A DNA stretch of 64,000 nucleotides from Watersipora subatra (taxonomy: Eukaryota; Bryozoa; Gymnolaemata; Cheilostomatida; Watersiporidae): positions 8,178,869 through 8,242,868 of the forward strand of contig NC_088711.1 of the NCBI RefSeq assembly GCF_963576615.1, read 5' to 3'. Shown here in pieces: positions 36,901 to 48,899 of the stretch; positions within the stretch are counted from its first letter, which is position 1, and each line of letters begins with the position of its first letter. The notes beneath the pieces are model-generated. The model did not search any database. It was not told the origin of the DNA and was given only the letters and a program-made list of their open reading frames with translations. The translations under genes were made by a program, and so were the position numbers.

Positions 36901-39900
36901 TCATAAGTTGTGTGCACATGCATTTATCATAAAAACTCTCAAACTTCGCATCTGCTCGTTTGGTCGTGGGATTATTAATGATATAATTAATAATTAAGAT
37001 CATATTGAACAGTGCGAGACAACTCGGAGATACGAACGGATTTGTAACATGAATTTCATTTTATAGTACAAAAACACTGATTTGGGCAACAGGTTGAAAA
37101 AGAAAACATAGAGTGGTTAAAAAGCTGCCAAAAAGGGAACAGCAACATTTAAAAAATAAAAGCTCTAAAAATACTATTGACACCCTGATTTGTAATGTTA
37201 TGTGCTACTGAAAATGCATTAATTTTGTGAGCTGTCTGTTAACCTTTAACCAGAGGGTGAATTATAGGAACTATTTAAAAGTACCTGCTCCGCTGCGTCG
37301 ACATGACATCTCCACAACAGGTGTCCAGCTGTCCTGTTTTGGATCATAACACTCGACAGATGCGAGGCAATGCCTCGATGCCCCGTCATATCCACCGACA
37401 GCATACAACATGTCTAAACATAAAAATGTGTTAACAATAAACATAACACTTAAAAGCTCAGGAACAAAACAGGTACTTAGGCCAGGTGGGTGTAATGAAT
37501 GACAAACCTCTAACAACTCCTACACCAACACTGCTTCTCCTTGTACTCATGTTGCAAACCGTGCGCCATTCATTGCTCTCTGGGTCATAGCACTCAACGC
37601 TGTTTAAACCTGGAATAAAAAAATATTAAATATATACCTTGTCATTTCTGACCCAATAAATATATGAACCCTAAAATGCATAGATAAACACAACAATCCT
37701 TCATAATTTGTAAGCACTAAACTAACACAGGGCTCTTCAGCAACTCGATAGACATAATAGAAATTATTCAAGGTTTTTAATGCCTATTCAGTCATACCTT
37801 GACATATGAGCTTAATGGGTTCCGAGACTGAACTCGTATGTTAATTCTGTCGTATCTCAGATCAATTTTCCTATATATTATACCTAAATAAAAATTAATC
37901 CTCTGAAAAAAATCATCTAAAACATGATATTACAGTGCACCCTTAAAATAGGATTACTCCGATATACGATTTTTTCACCTTACGAAATTGAATTTCATGA
38001 TTTTTTCATCTCACCATCAGAACCTTATTTCACCATACGAATTCAACAAAATTTTCACCCGAGTTCAAATTTGGCAGTCGGTGTGCTTATTATGTACCCC
38101 AAAATAAGAAAAACACCGAAATTCTGTTGACCAAAAATATCTTCACAACGCCGAAAGAGACATGATGACCAATTTCTCTCAGTTCAACCATTCTCATTGG
38201 TAAAATGACAAGATTCTCCCTTTAAAACCAGTAGCAAAGTTGGAGTAGCAATCCCTTCAAACAGAAGGTCCAGTGGTCAGACAACTTCCATTACCTGCTA
38301 ACAAAAAGCTATTTCATTAAAAAAACAACACCGTTTGGGCTTTCTTACCATACTTGCTAAGCAGTTGAGAAAAAAATGTGAGATTGACGGTAAATGTAGT
38401 AGTTGAATCTGAAGAATAGATTTATTTGTGAAGTTTTTTTCTTCATTGGTTTAATAGCTGTCTGTTTCATTGTTGCCAACTTTGTATGATGATGATGAGG
38501 GCTCACAACTAGTAAACAAAGGGAAAACGACCAGTAAAAAAATTAAACCACTACTTTTATTGAGAAAGCTGGAGTAAAACAGGAGATTTTGTGCAAAAGG
38601 GAGACTGACTTAAAAAACTGGAGGGTCTCGGCCAAACCGGGAGACTTGGCAAGTATGTTTTAGGTTTAGGTACCGAATTACGCTAAAAAAAGGTTTTAAA
38701 CAGATCTGCTAAAAGTTATAGTGAAAGCAAAAACAAAAACTGATGAGTGATAAAATTTTGTAAAAAAAAGTGGTAAAAAGTTGAAATTCAGTTAAATAGT
38801 GGAAAATACATTCAAAAACTTAGCTTAAGCGTGTATGTTTTGTAAGCTCAACTTATTTGAGGTGAATTCAAAGTTTATATTAATTATACATCTGTCTTAA
38901 AAGTAAGAACTCCCTGCAGTACATCCTGTACATGGTACATTATAATGTTACATTTTATTGCAGATCTTAACCACTAAATATACTAAAGTTACAGTAGGTC
39001 ACTATAGTTACTAAGGTTACCATACTATTACTACAGGTCACTATAGTCACTAAGGTTACCATACTATTACTACAGGTCACTATAGTCACTAAGGTTACCA
39101 TACTATTACTACAGGTCACTATAGTCACTAAGGTTACCATACTATTACTACAGGTCACTATAGTCACTAAGGTTACCATACTATTACTACAGGTCACTAT
39201 AGTTACTAAGGTTACCATACTATTACTACAGGTCACTATAGTTACTAAGGTTACCATATTATTACTACAGGTCACTATAGTCACTAAGGTTACCATACTA
39301 TTACTACAGGTCACTATAGTCACTAAGGTTACCATACTATTACTACAGGTCACTATAGTCACTAAGGTTACCATACTATTACTACAGGTCACTATAGTCA
39401 CTAAGGTTACCATACTATTACTACAGGTCACTATAGTCACTAAGGTTACCATACTATTTTGTAACGAATTTTTAATATGTACAACACTTCCATAAAATTT
39501 TGACGATTTTTTATGGGGGGAGGTGTTTGCATTATATAATTACTATGGTTTCTATACCCTGCACACGATCTTTTCACCATACGATGCCAACCCTTGAACG
39601 GGTCAAAATCGTATCTTGAGGGTGCACTGTGTTATGGAAAAATGTGTTTTAATTGTTTTAATCCACCACAATTTCCACTCTCACAAAGTAACAAATACTA
39701 ATCTAGTAGCTATGATCTGCTATAACAGGTAGCATTATTATGTACAGTACTGTATGGAGTTCTTTCTTTCGAGACAGATGGTGGCAGCTAATGGTGTTGT
39801 TAGAAAGACTTTATGGCAACACGTTTGGTACACTATTTTTCCTCATATTTCAAATTTTTCGCATGCTGAGACATTCGTATGTCAAGGTATGACTGTATTG

Positions 39901-42900
39901 ATAGCATTACGACTCGCAGCAACAATATGCTCACCTGTTGACCCATCAAATCCTCCTACAGCATATACCATCCCATCGAGTACAGCAGCTCCGAGCGTGC
40001 TTCTTCGTGCGTCCATTGGTTGCACACTAGTCCAAACGTCCTTGACTGGGTCATAGACATCAACAGTGCGGACCCTCAGTGAGCCATTAAAACCTCCACA
40101 TACGTAAACTAAATTGTTTCCCACTGCCACTCCTGAGTAAATAAGGAGAGCACTTGGCTGACCAAAGTAAATAAAATTACCTAAATGGCATTGCTGTAAG
40201 GACTGTACATGGAACTGGAGCCAAAATAAACAAATTGCAACTAAAAAAACTATTCAACGATTGCAAAAGACATCCAAAACAAATACATGGTATAAGAAAA
40301 CCTTGAGTACTTGTCACAAATCTTGACCTATGAATTAGCCAGGCAGCTGGACTGTTATGCCTATAAGTTATAGAAGTGTTAGCAGCGGAACTCACCACAG
40401 CGACAGCGCCGTGTAAGCATTTCACTGACTTGGTTCCACCGTTCATCTTTAAAATCATAGAGCTCTACACTTCGAATGGCCTTGGGGGCTTGCCCTCCAA
40501 GCACAAGTAGCACCTGTCATCGAATGCTCAAGGATAAAGAAAACCAAACAACATTCAGACAGCACAAAGTACGTTAATCAAGATTAGAATTCCACACTAA
40601 AGCTAATCACCACAATCTGGTATCCTTTTGTCTTTCCATTAAATGTAAGAATCCTCTACACTGGGAGTCCACTGATGAAAACCAAATCACAATCTAGAAA
40701 GGCTCAATAGTAAAACTGCTAACTCTGAAAGCAACCAAAGACGACAATACCCCATGAGATATTTCAAATATAAAGTATAAAGTACCATGAAGGCTTTATT
40801 ACTGTCAAACATTAGCCGGCTGTTCAATCAGTATTACAAGCAGTATAAATGTAGTAAAAATGACAGATACTCAGTTAGCAATAAACAAACATCACGGGAA
40901 AACTTGGCTGATGACAGAACAGAAAAGGGAGATGAGTCAATATTAAGGATAGAGAACAGCTGGGCCAGGTAAGGTGAGTGGAGTAGTTGAGTTAAAAGAA
41001 ACAGTTAGTAGGGTAGGTAGAGTATAGGTAGAGCAAAAGAGAGCTGGCAAAGTAGATAAGGGTGGTAGGTGAGTTAAGTGATGAGAGAGGTCGCTAGAGT
41101 AAGGTAGAGTAGAAACATACCAGTCTAACATCACACTAGCGTAGAAAAGGCCGTTATAAAACCTGGTATCAAGAGATATAACAGGTAGACTAACCTTGGG
41201 CAGTCCTACGGGAGTTCTACGTTTGGTTCGAGGGGTGACTATGGGTGAATAGCCTTCATTCGACTTAAAAAGGTGATACTTGAGGGCTTCTATCAAGTAG
41301 TCTTTGCACCTGCTATCATTTTTTATTAGCTCTTCCTCCTCCACCTAAACCAGGTAGCAAGTGTGTTTACTTTGCGATATTTGCACCAATTATTAAAGTT
41401 GCTCTAACAGATGCGTTTCGGCATGCAGTCTTTCTATCAAAGCAGATACAAACCTGAGCCACTTCTGCAACTAAATAGCTCATGTACTAAACCATTCTTT
41501 GGAATATATTGGTACAGACGAAAATGTGAGAGACAATGAATTGACACAATAAAGTCCTTGATATTTAGCTGCCACATTGTAATAATTGATAAAATGGTTA
41601 TCAGTAGTAATGATTTATGTATAGCTCTGTACTCTGCCAGAGGAAAGCAGATTCAAAGCAAAACAGTTATGCTCTAACATATCACAAGCCAGTTTGAATT
41701 ACAAGCTTTGAAAAATGAAAAACTAAAAACCATCAGAGTGATATCGCAAGCGCAATAACATGAATGGGTATGTAACAATGCAAAGGATAAAAGATTTTGC
41801 ACGCATTTTACACTCTTAGAGTGCTCTGACATTCATGCATCTACCACTCTCCTCTCAGTCCTTTCAAGGGCCCAAAACCTTTACTGCATTCTAAGCTGCT
41901 TCCTGACATACAAACTGTTTTTTACAAATACATGTTACCTAGTTGCTTAAATGAGCAGACTGTCATGTCCTATAGACCCAAATGTATACAACAAGCTGTG
42001 AGCCGATCACAACAGCCGGTATTCTTTCAACAAAGTCCTATCATAAAAAACTGCAAACCAAGAGTACTGAATTTAGCTTCAATTTTGTATTAACAACCCT
42101 AAATGCTGCTTTCACAAAAATACATCCACAAAATGCTTGGGATATTCCCAAGTACACTTTGTTTCTCTAAAAGTTAAACATGACTTTGAGTTTGCACCAA
42201 AAAAGAAGGTAAAAATCCCAGATGATAATACATATATACATCATCTGTCCACAAATACAATTAAGCTGCCATCTTCAAAGGCAACACTGTAACAGGATCA
42301 ATGATATGTATTTGATGAAACAAACCTTGACAAAATAGTCGAGTGGCACAAGAGGCAATCTCACAAACTCCATGATTTGGCCAAAGTGTTGAGATCGCTT
42401 GCGAGGTTCATGCCTCACCCAGGCCAACACAGCTTCGTAGACCTGTAGGAAACCAAATGAGCCACGCACTCAATACACATGACTTTACCTACTAGAAAAG
42501 CCTTGAAAAAAATCATATCACTTTATTGAACCCACTGACAAATCTCTAAAAGCTGTCAGAGCCGAGAAAATTCAAAATCATATGAAACTGGAGTTTAATT
42601 TCATTTCGATCTTATAGAAAATCCTAAATCTAGACAAAAGAGATGTAACCTTTTTCATCTAGAATGTCATGATTCAGATATTGATGGACTGTGCGAAAAT
42701 CTTATTTTTTATCACAAATTTGGTCAACTACATAAGGTGTGAAAAAGTGCAGAGCTTGAGAATATCAAGTTTCTAAAGCATGACTCACCTGAGACTCATT
42801 CTTGACTGACAGTCTGTCACTCGAAATCAACTTAATTAACTGAGGGAGTGTCAGGTGCATAAACTCGTCTTGGGTAATGACTTGGCTAAAAAACAGACCA

Positions 42901-45900
42901 GCTAACTAAGAGAGCAATGAACAAACTTGAAGTGCTCTGAATTATAAAGTTCTTCGAGACGATAAGTCAGGATGTTTTATTACTGTACAATTATTAAACA
43001 GCTCAGACAGCTTGAGTTAAAAAGAATTCTACAATATAACAAATAGCATGCACTTTACTCACCAACTCACAACAAACATGTCAGATTACAGAGAACAAAC
43101 AAGCTCTTCAGACATGGCCAGAGAGAATTATAAAACAGCGGAAGAGAATCTGTTCTAAATAATAAAGTATTCGATGGCCATACAACTACTTAGTTATAAT
43201 TTATAGTAAACTATCATAAAAAAGTGCGTTGCACCGCAGTGACGCTGTTGCAGTAAATCCAAAGGTTTAGCGAGCGCATATTTACTTATACTGTAAGATG
43301 GAAGACCAGCAATCAATAAAATGTTTAGATTGTTTAGTACATAAGTCAGCGCTGTATTAAGTAAACTTTTAAATAAAAAACAACTGAATACCATAGAAAC
43401 CTACTTGAAGTGCTGCTCGGTATACTGGGTTGAGCAAAGAAGAAGCTCTCTACAATTATGAAGATCAGCAAACGCAGAAATGCCCAGAGAATTACTTGGG
43501 TGAAGTTGTGACTGCAGAAAGTCGCAACAGGCTTCCTCCACTTCCACTAGTTGCAATAAGCTTGCTGCTGGGAGCAAAGTCTTCAATAATACATGGTAAA
43601 TAATCTCAACACTCGCTAACGAGTAAACAATGACAAGTACATAGCCAATATACAAGCAAGAAACAGAGAATAATGATAAGAAATCAAACAATAATATATC
43701 AAACAATCAAACACTAGCATAGTACATGAACCACTAGTACACTATATGAACCACTAGTACACTACACAAAACACTAGTACACTACATGATCCACTAGTAC
43801 AGTACATGAACCACTAGTACACTACATGAACCACTAGTACACTACATAAACCACTAGTACACTACATAAACCACTAGTACACTACATGAACCACTAGTAC
43901 ACTACATGAACCACTAGTACAGTACACAAACCACTAGTACACTACATGAACCACTAGTACACTACACAAACCACTAGTACACTACATGAACCACTAGTAC
44001 ACTATATGAACCACTACTACAGTATATGAACCACTAGTACACTACATGAACCACTACTACAGTATATGAACCACTAGTACACTATATGAACCACTAGTAC
44101 ACTACATGAACCACTAGTACAGTACATGAACCACTAGTACACTACATGAACCACTAGTACAGTATATGAACCACTAGTACACTACATGAACCACTAGTAC
44201 AGTATATGAACCACTAGTACACTACATGAACCACTAGTACACTATATGAACCACTAGTACAGTATATGAACCACTACTACAGTATATGAACCACTAGTAC
44301 ACTACATGAACCACTAGTACACTACATGAACCACTAGTACACTACATGAACCACTAGTACACTATATGAACCACTAGTACAGTATATGAACCACTAGTAC
44401 AGTACATGAACCACTAGTACAGTACATGAACCACTAGTACAGTACATGAACCACTAGTACACTACATGAACCACTAGTACAGTACATGAACCACTAGTAC
44501 ACTACATGAACCACTAGTACACTACATGAACCACTAGTACAGTATATGAACCACTAGTACACTACATGAACCACTAGTACACTATATGAACCACTAGTAC
44601 AGTATATGAACCACTACTACAGTATATGAACCACTAGTACACTACATGAACCACTAGTACACTACATGAACCACTAGTACACTATATGAACCACTAGTAC
44701 AGTATATGAACCACTAGTACAGTATATGAGCCACTAGTACAGTATATGAACCACTAGTACACTACATGAGCCACTAGTACAGTACATGAACCACTAGTAC
44801 AGTACACGAACCACTAGTACAGTATATGAACCACTAGTACACTATATGAACCACTAGTACACTACATGAACCACTAGTACACTACATGAACCACTAGTAC
44901 AGTACATGAACCACTAGTACACTATATGAACCACTAGTACAGTACATGAACCACTAGTACAGTATATGAACCACTAGTACAGTATATGAACCACTAGTAC
45001 ACTACATGAACCACTAGTACAGTATATGAACCACTAGTACAGTATATGAACCACTAGTACACTACATGAGCCACTAGTACAGTACATGAACCACTAGTAC
45101 AGTACATGAACCACTAGTACAGTATATGAACCACTAGTACAGTATATGAACCACTAGTACACTACATGAGCCACTAGTACAGTACATGAACCACTAGTAC
45201 AGTACATGAGCCACTAGTACAGTACATGAACCACTAGTACAGTATATGAACCACTAGTACACTACATGAACCACTAGTACAGTACATGAACCACTAGTAC
45301 AGTACATGAACCACTAGTACAGTACATGAACCACTAGTACAGTACATGAACCACTAGTACAGTACATGAACCACTAGTACACTATATGAATCACTATATG
45401 AATCAATATATATAAATCTCAGTGTTTGTCATTTGGTTAAATCCTGTGTCCAGTTACAGCAATTAAAATCTAACAATGAAAAATACACTCGACACTGGAT
45501 TTGTTCTCGAGACCTCCAGATCTGGAAGCGACAAACTTAACCATTAAGCTACATGAAATACAATGGTTTGATCGGGCAAATAGTCATTACATTGGTTAAG
45601 ATATGCTTGACGTGCTTGCTTGGAGTTAATAACTAGCGCTGTTGACAATTACGCGTAACGTAACGATTGTTAAGCTGGCGCAAAGCGAGGGTATTGTTTT
45701 AGTAAAGATTTTAGTAAAGATCTAGCTTTCCAGGTAAGTTACTCAAAATCATTAGGTAGTTATTCTATTACCCATGCAACGCCGGACATTTGGCTAGTCA
45801 TCTATACGGATTAAAAAATGTAAGAGGATATGGTGTGCTGAAACATAAACAAACTATTTTCAGCAGACACATAATTAAAATATAGTATTTTCCAAATAAA

Positions 45901-46968
45901 AATCCACTTGTAGTGTAAGGTAATGAACAACTAATAAATGATGAGTAATGCAATGCATTTATTCACCAAAAAGCAAACCTAAAGTCAAGCAAGGTCTAGC
46001 AATTGGAAAAGGGAGAAACACGCAAACAACTTGATGAGTAAGCGAATCATGTTCTATGATCATTATTGTTCACAAATATTTGTTTGGCAGATATGGCACG
46101 TTGTACTTCAAAAAGGGGACTCATTCGCTAAGACTATAACATCACTTGTACACACCTGCACATTGTCTTGTGTCACCTGAATCTCTGAAGTATATACAAA
46201 GTCAATTAGCTGAGCAAGAGCATTACCATCTACTTCTTGCAACGTGATGCGATCAGAGCTGCTTTCTGCAAGCTCACACGTGAACATAGCAGAGAAGTAT
46301 GCACTGCAGGCTGAAAGCACCGTTTTATGAGCTTGTATCTCTTGCTCATCAGCCACTAATACTACATCACACAGCAGATGGTCCCTAAAATGAATTTATA
46401 ACAGCATTTATGCAAATGCAGTCTAAGTTGTCAAGGCTGAACAAGGTAAACAAATATATCATCACAGTGAAATAACACACTTTCTCAATTGGTTTAAAGC
46501 TGTAAATGCTTTTCGAGTATGGTGTTGATGCCTGTAGACTGGCTGTGCGGCTTTATATGGACAACTTGTGTCTACCTCCTTCTGCAGGGCACCCTTTCTA
46601 AACTCCTTTCGAATGCATGCTGCTCCACTATAACCTGGTGCAGACCTTGGTCGTACAACAACATCTGTCACAGACAAAGCAGCGTTGCCTGTAGCAGTAG
46701 TTTGCCCTTGAGCAGCCTCACTTTCATCCTCCATCAAAGCAACTTCTGCAATTTTAAAAAACAAGTGTCCGAATGTTTCACTTAAATTACATGCAACAAT
46801 GGGAAAGTTTTATTAAACACAATATAAAGTTTTACTACGAAACTCACCTTCAAGATAAGATCAAATTTTTAATAAACTTATAGAATATTACGTATTTACA
46901 TAAGCTTTGATACGACTCCTCCATGCGATAACAAACAATTTATAAAATCACTTCTTACCTTTTACCAT
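33976..46968 (-). CDS. KLHL2/3: Kelch-like protein 2/3 (BTB-BACK-Kelch CUL3 adaptor)
   Basis: Substrate adaptor of CUL3-RING ubiquitin ligases; vertebrate KLHL2/KLHL3 bind WNK kinases and actin (family knowledge). Coding exons in transcript order: 46968-46959, 46745-46481, 46384-46156, 43580-43405, 42885-42789, 42442-42326, 41344-41195, 40513-40396, 40132-39935, 37609-37508, 37413-37285, 34985-34845, 34148-33976 (TGA). These give 634 residues without phase breaks; human KLHL3 has 587, the excess being a Ser/Gln/Ala-rich N-terminus. BTB about residues 85-195 ([18 protein letters not shown]), BACK about 200-300, then six kelch blades ([47 protein letters not shown]). LVRKSVEVY and CRRNAG make KLHL2/3 the closest family rather than KLHL17/18/20. 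One pre-duplication gene is likely. Confidence 0.92.
34280..34790 (+). pseudogene. Partial duplicate of ATP5MG (intron 1 plus start of exon 2)
   Basis: Sequence colinear with 31655-32010 of the ATP5MG gene: shared intron stretches such as TTAATAGTTATC and TTTATTTGAATTTA, the acceptor, then an exon-2-like segment from 34710 reading AFMKWSTL, stop, AKNAWKHD, stop, VELM. Two in-frame stops, loss after about 27 codons and an extra block of about 150 bp (34495-34660) show it is dead. It lies on + within the last intron of the minus-strand KLHL gene, about 2.7 kb from its source. Confidence 0.85.
34986..37284 (-). other. KLHL intron between kelch exons 11 and 12
   Basis: 2.3 kb AT-rich intron. It includes a relatively CpG-richer patch at 36560-36735 that ends in ATGG|GTAAGT on + (first-exon-like; see findings). 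No other gene recognised. Confidence 0.5.
37933..39629. mobile_element. Nested Tigger-like TIR element (inner)
   Basis: Left CAGTGCACCCTTAAAATAGG preceded by TA (37931-37932); right, in reverse complement from 39629, CAGTGCACCCTCAAGATACG. Both sides then share an ATACGATTTT-like block and a CACC(A/T)TACGA block. No transposase seen. Nested inside the outer CAGT element and itself holding the 39-bp minisatellite. Confidence 0.6.
38985..39457. repeat. 39-bp minisatellite, about 12 copies
   Basis: Unit ACTATTACTACAGGTCACTA followed by TAGTCACTAAGGTTACCAT. The period is a multiple of three and stop-free on the minus strand, giving a 161-codon frame repeating [13 protein letters not shown]. It is intronic, between KLHL exons 9 and 10, so coding use is unlikely. 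Confidence 0.95.
43711..45400. repeat. 20-bp minisatellite, about 84 copies, no length variation
   Basis: Unit CCACTAGTACASTAYATGAA. Every copy keeps exactly 20 bp for about 1.65 kb; variation is confined to ACTAC/AGTAC/AGTAT/ACTAT, a few ACACAAA and CTACTAC variants and GAG for GAA. Lies in the KLHL intron between the BTB exon (46156) and the next exon (43580) and abuts the Helitron-like copy at 45417. Confidence 0.95.
45417..45797 (+). mobile_element. Non-autonomous Helitron-like element (copy 3)
   Basis: Starts A|TCTCAGTGTTTGTC, carries the core GTCCAGTTACAGCAATTAAAA and a reverse-oriented tRNA-like block (minus-strand TAGCTTAATGGTTAAG and GGTCTCGAGAACAAATCC). Ends with TTACCCATGCAACGCCGG, spacer, CTAG|T. 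381 bp, non-coding, in a KLHL intron. Confidence 0.65.
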
Positions 46969-46976
46969 TTCTTCAT
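46962..46976 (-). promoter_or_regulatory. Five-codon uORF overlapping the KLHL start codon
   Basis: ATG AAG AAA TGG TAA ends over the proposed KLHL start (aaATGGtaa, 46968-46966). The uORF ATG has C at -3 (weak), the main ATG has G at -3 and G at +4 (strong), so leaky scanning could reach it. This depends on the proposed 5' exon ending at 46959 with donor GTAAGA. Confidence 0.4.
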
Positions 46977-47519
46977 TAGTACGCACTAGAGTAAAAACAA
47001 GTGGTGCGACTCAGATAATTTTAGTCCTTAACCAGCATTTGTATATCAACATCGTTGCCTTATTATGCATCTAAGAGAAAAAACAATAGAATGTCATAAT
47101 TTACAATGTATTATGCTGTTCTAGGTTATTATTGGTTAATTGTAAGTTAGCTGTGTTATGTACATGTGTTAGCTGTGATTTGTTAGCTTGGTTTTTAGTT
47201 CACAAACTGCTCTCGGTAGGAAGCTGTTGTGATATACCGATGTTATTGCGTACATTGTTAGTGGATCTTCTCTTGTAGCTGCTCTAGTGCTAGCTCAAAC
47301 ATCAAACATCAACTGCATTCAGAATCAGAATGGAATTTTCTCACTAAGATCCTCAATATGAAGCAAAAAGCGTGAGAACTTATTTGTATGTCATAACTTC
47401 TTATTTTATACATCTTCATGTATATTTACTTTTCTTTTTTTTCTCATACATATTCATGTATATTTATCTATTATTCTATAACAAAAATACAAAAGCCACA
47501 AGTATATACATTATTCAGG
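46969..47519 (-). other. Upstream region of the KLHL gene
   Basis: About 550 bp between the KLHL start and the first LINE fragment. Should contain the KLHL 5' UTR and promoter; no TATA box or other element can be named with confidence. Confidence 0.4.
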
Positions 47520-48320
47520 GCAACCTACAACCTCCCCTCGGATATCCCTTATTGTACGAGGCCAAAAGAAATTAAAAAGTGCGTTTGTTTTAATTGTTGG
47601 TACAAAAAGACTCGAAGGTTGACGTGTATCATATGAGTGTTTTGGTGCGTTATTGTATGTATCTCGTATAACTTCCCTAGATTTTACTCTAAAAACAAAG
47701 ACACTCTTTTTTCCCTCCTCCCTGCTAATGAAACAATGTCTGTGTCTTCCCGTAGCTTTGAAAAACTAACCTGACCTCTCAATCTAATCATGAAGCGCAG
47801 GGCGTTGTTTTGTATTTTTTTCATTTTATTTATATCTCCCTTTAGGTATGGATCCCAAACTTGGCATCCATATTCTAGTCCAGGTCTTATCAAAGTCTCA
47901 TAGGCAACCTTTCTTGTTTTTGTGTTTGCAGTTTTTAACACTCTGCGCAACATGCCTAATAGTCTAGAGTCTTGGCCACTATGTTGTTTATGTGCCTATA
48001 CTATTTAAGGTTACAACTAAGTTCAATGCCTAGATATGAATGTGAATTTACATTTTTAAGCCTTACATAATGTAAGTAAAATTCCTGTTGAGAATTTGTT
48101 TCTCCAACAAAAAGCACTGAACATTTTGAGGAATTGAAAGACAACTGCCAATCACAAGTCCAAGATTGCAGTTTATTGAAGTCATTTTGTAAAACTAAGG
48201 AATTTGTTCTAGTATTGTACAGCAAAGCGTCATCCGTAAACAATCGACATTCGGAAGTAATTTGCGAAGGCAGGTCATTGATATACAACAAGAGAAGTGG
48301 ACACAAGACTGAACAGCATT
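47520..48320 (-). mobile_element. 5'-truncated LINE fragment A (CR1/jockey-like RT C-terminus)
   Basis: Minus-strand fragments encode reverse-transcriptase palm to thumb: LLLYINDLP, then FTDDALLY in place of the catalytic F/YADD box, SYLGIEL, then MLRRVLKTANTKTRKVAYETL and LEYGCQVWDPYLKG. The frame is broken between 48000 and 47953 and degenerates after 47684. Closely related to fragment B. No endonuclease or ORF1 present. Dead copy. Confidence 0.85.
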
Positions 48321-48899
48321 ATGCACAATATAAAACAACTAATTTAATTTGCCTTACTCAAAACTTTCTCTGCAATGTACCAGTTTGAATAAATTAAAAT
48401 CGGTTAGTTAATGACGCTTTATGAAAACAAAATTAGCTTTCAAGTCGAATCCGATAAGGTTGCCGGAAACCAATGATAAACCATAACAAAAATTGCACAC
48501 GCTAAAGTAGCCTGTGGTTAGAGCTAACTTTAGATTTTTGTTTATTTTAACTTGAACCAGTACATAAAATGTTTTTATTAAAGCTTTAAGGCTAATATAG
48601 CGAGATAATATTGTCATTTTCTACGTAAAGGTGTGAGTTAAAAATACAGTAGATGTTTTATGACAAGAAACCTGGCAATTCTTCTCTTAGTCTATTATCT
48701 TTCACACAAAATAATCATGCTTATTAAATAATCTAGATTTTTAATGTGTTCTTACAAAAAATTCGTTGTTTATGTTTATTCGAAAAAATTTTATTAATAC
48801 ACTATTTATGTTACAAAACAACTTTGCGACTTATACGCTAAGACCTAAACATATCTCATAAAAACCATCGCTTACTACCTACCAACTTAATAAAAAACA

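Larger units (their letters stand above)
37789..39895. mobile_element. Non-autonomous Tigger/pogo-like TIR element (outer)
   Basis: Left end CAGTCATACCTTGACATATG and right end (reverse complement from 39895) CAGTCATACCTTGACATACG are near-identical terminal repeats beginning CAGT, as in Tc1/mariner-Tigger elements. TA follows the right end; the left TA is not intact. It contains the inner element (37933-39629) and no transposase ORF. The right end lies 39 bp from the donor of the KLHL exon at 39935-40132. Confidence 0.65.

Noticed and set aside
46108-46155. Extension of the KLHL BTB exon to [12 protein letters not shown]
   Set aside because: This is read-through of the GTGTGT donor into the intron; splicing to 43580 restores the conserved [14 protein letters not shown] junction.
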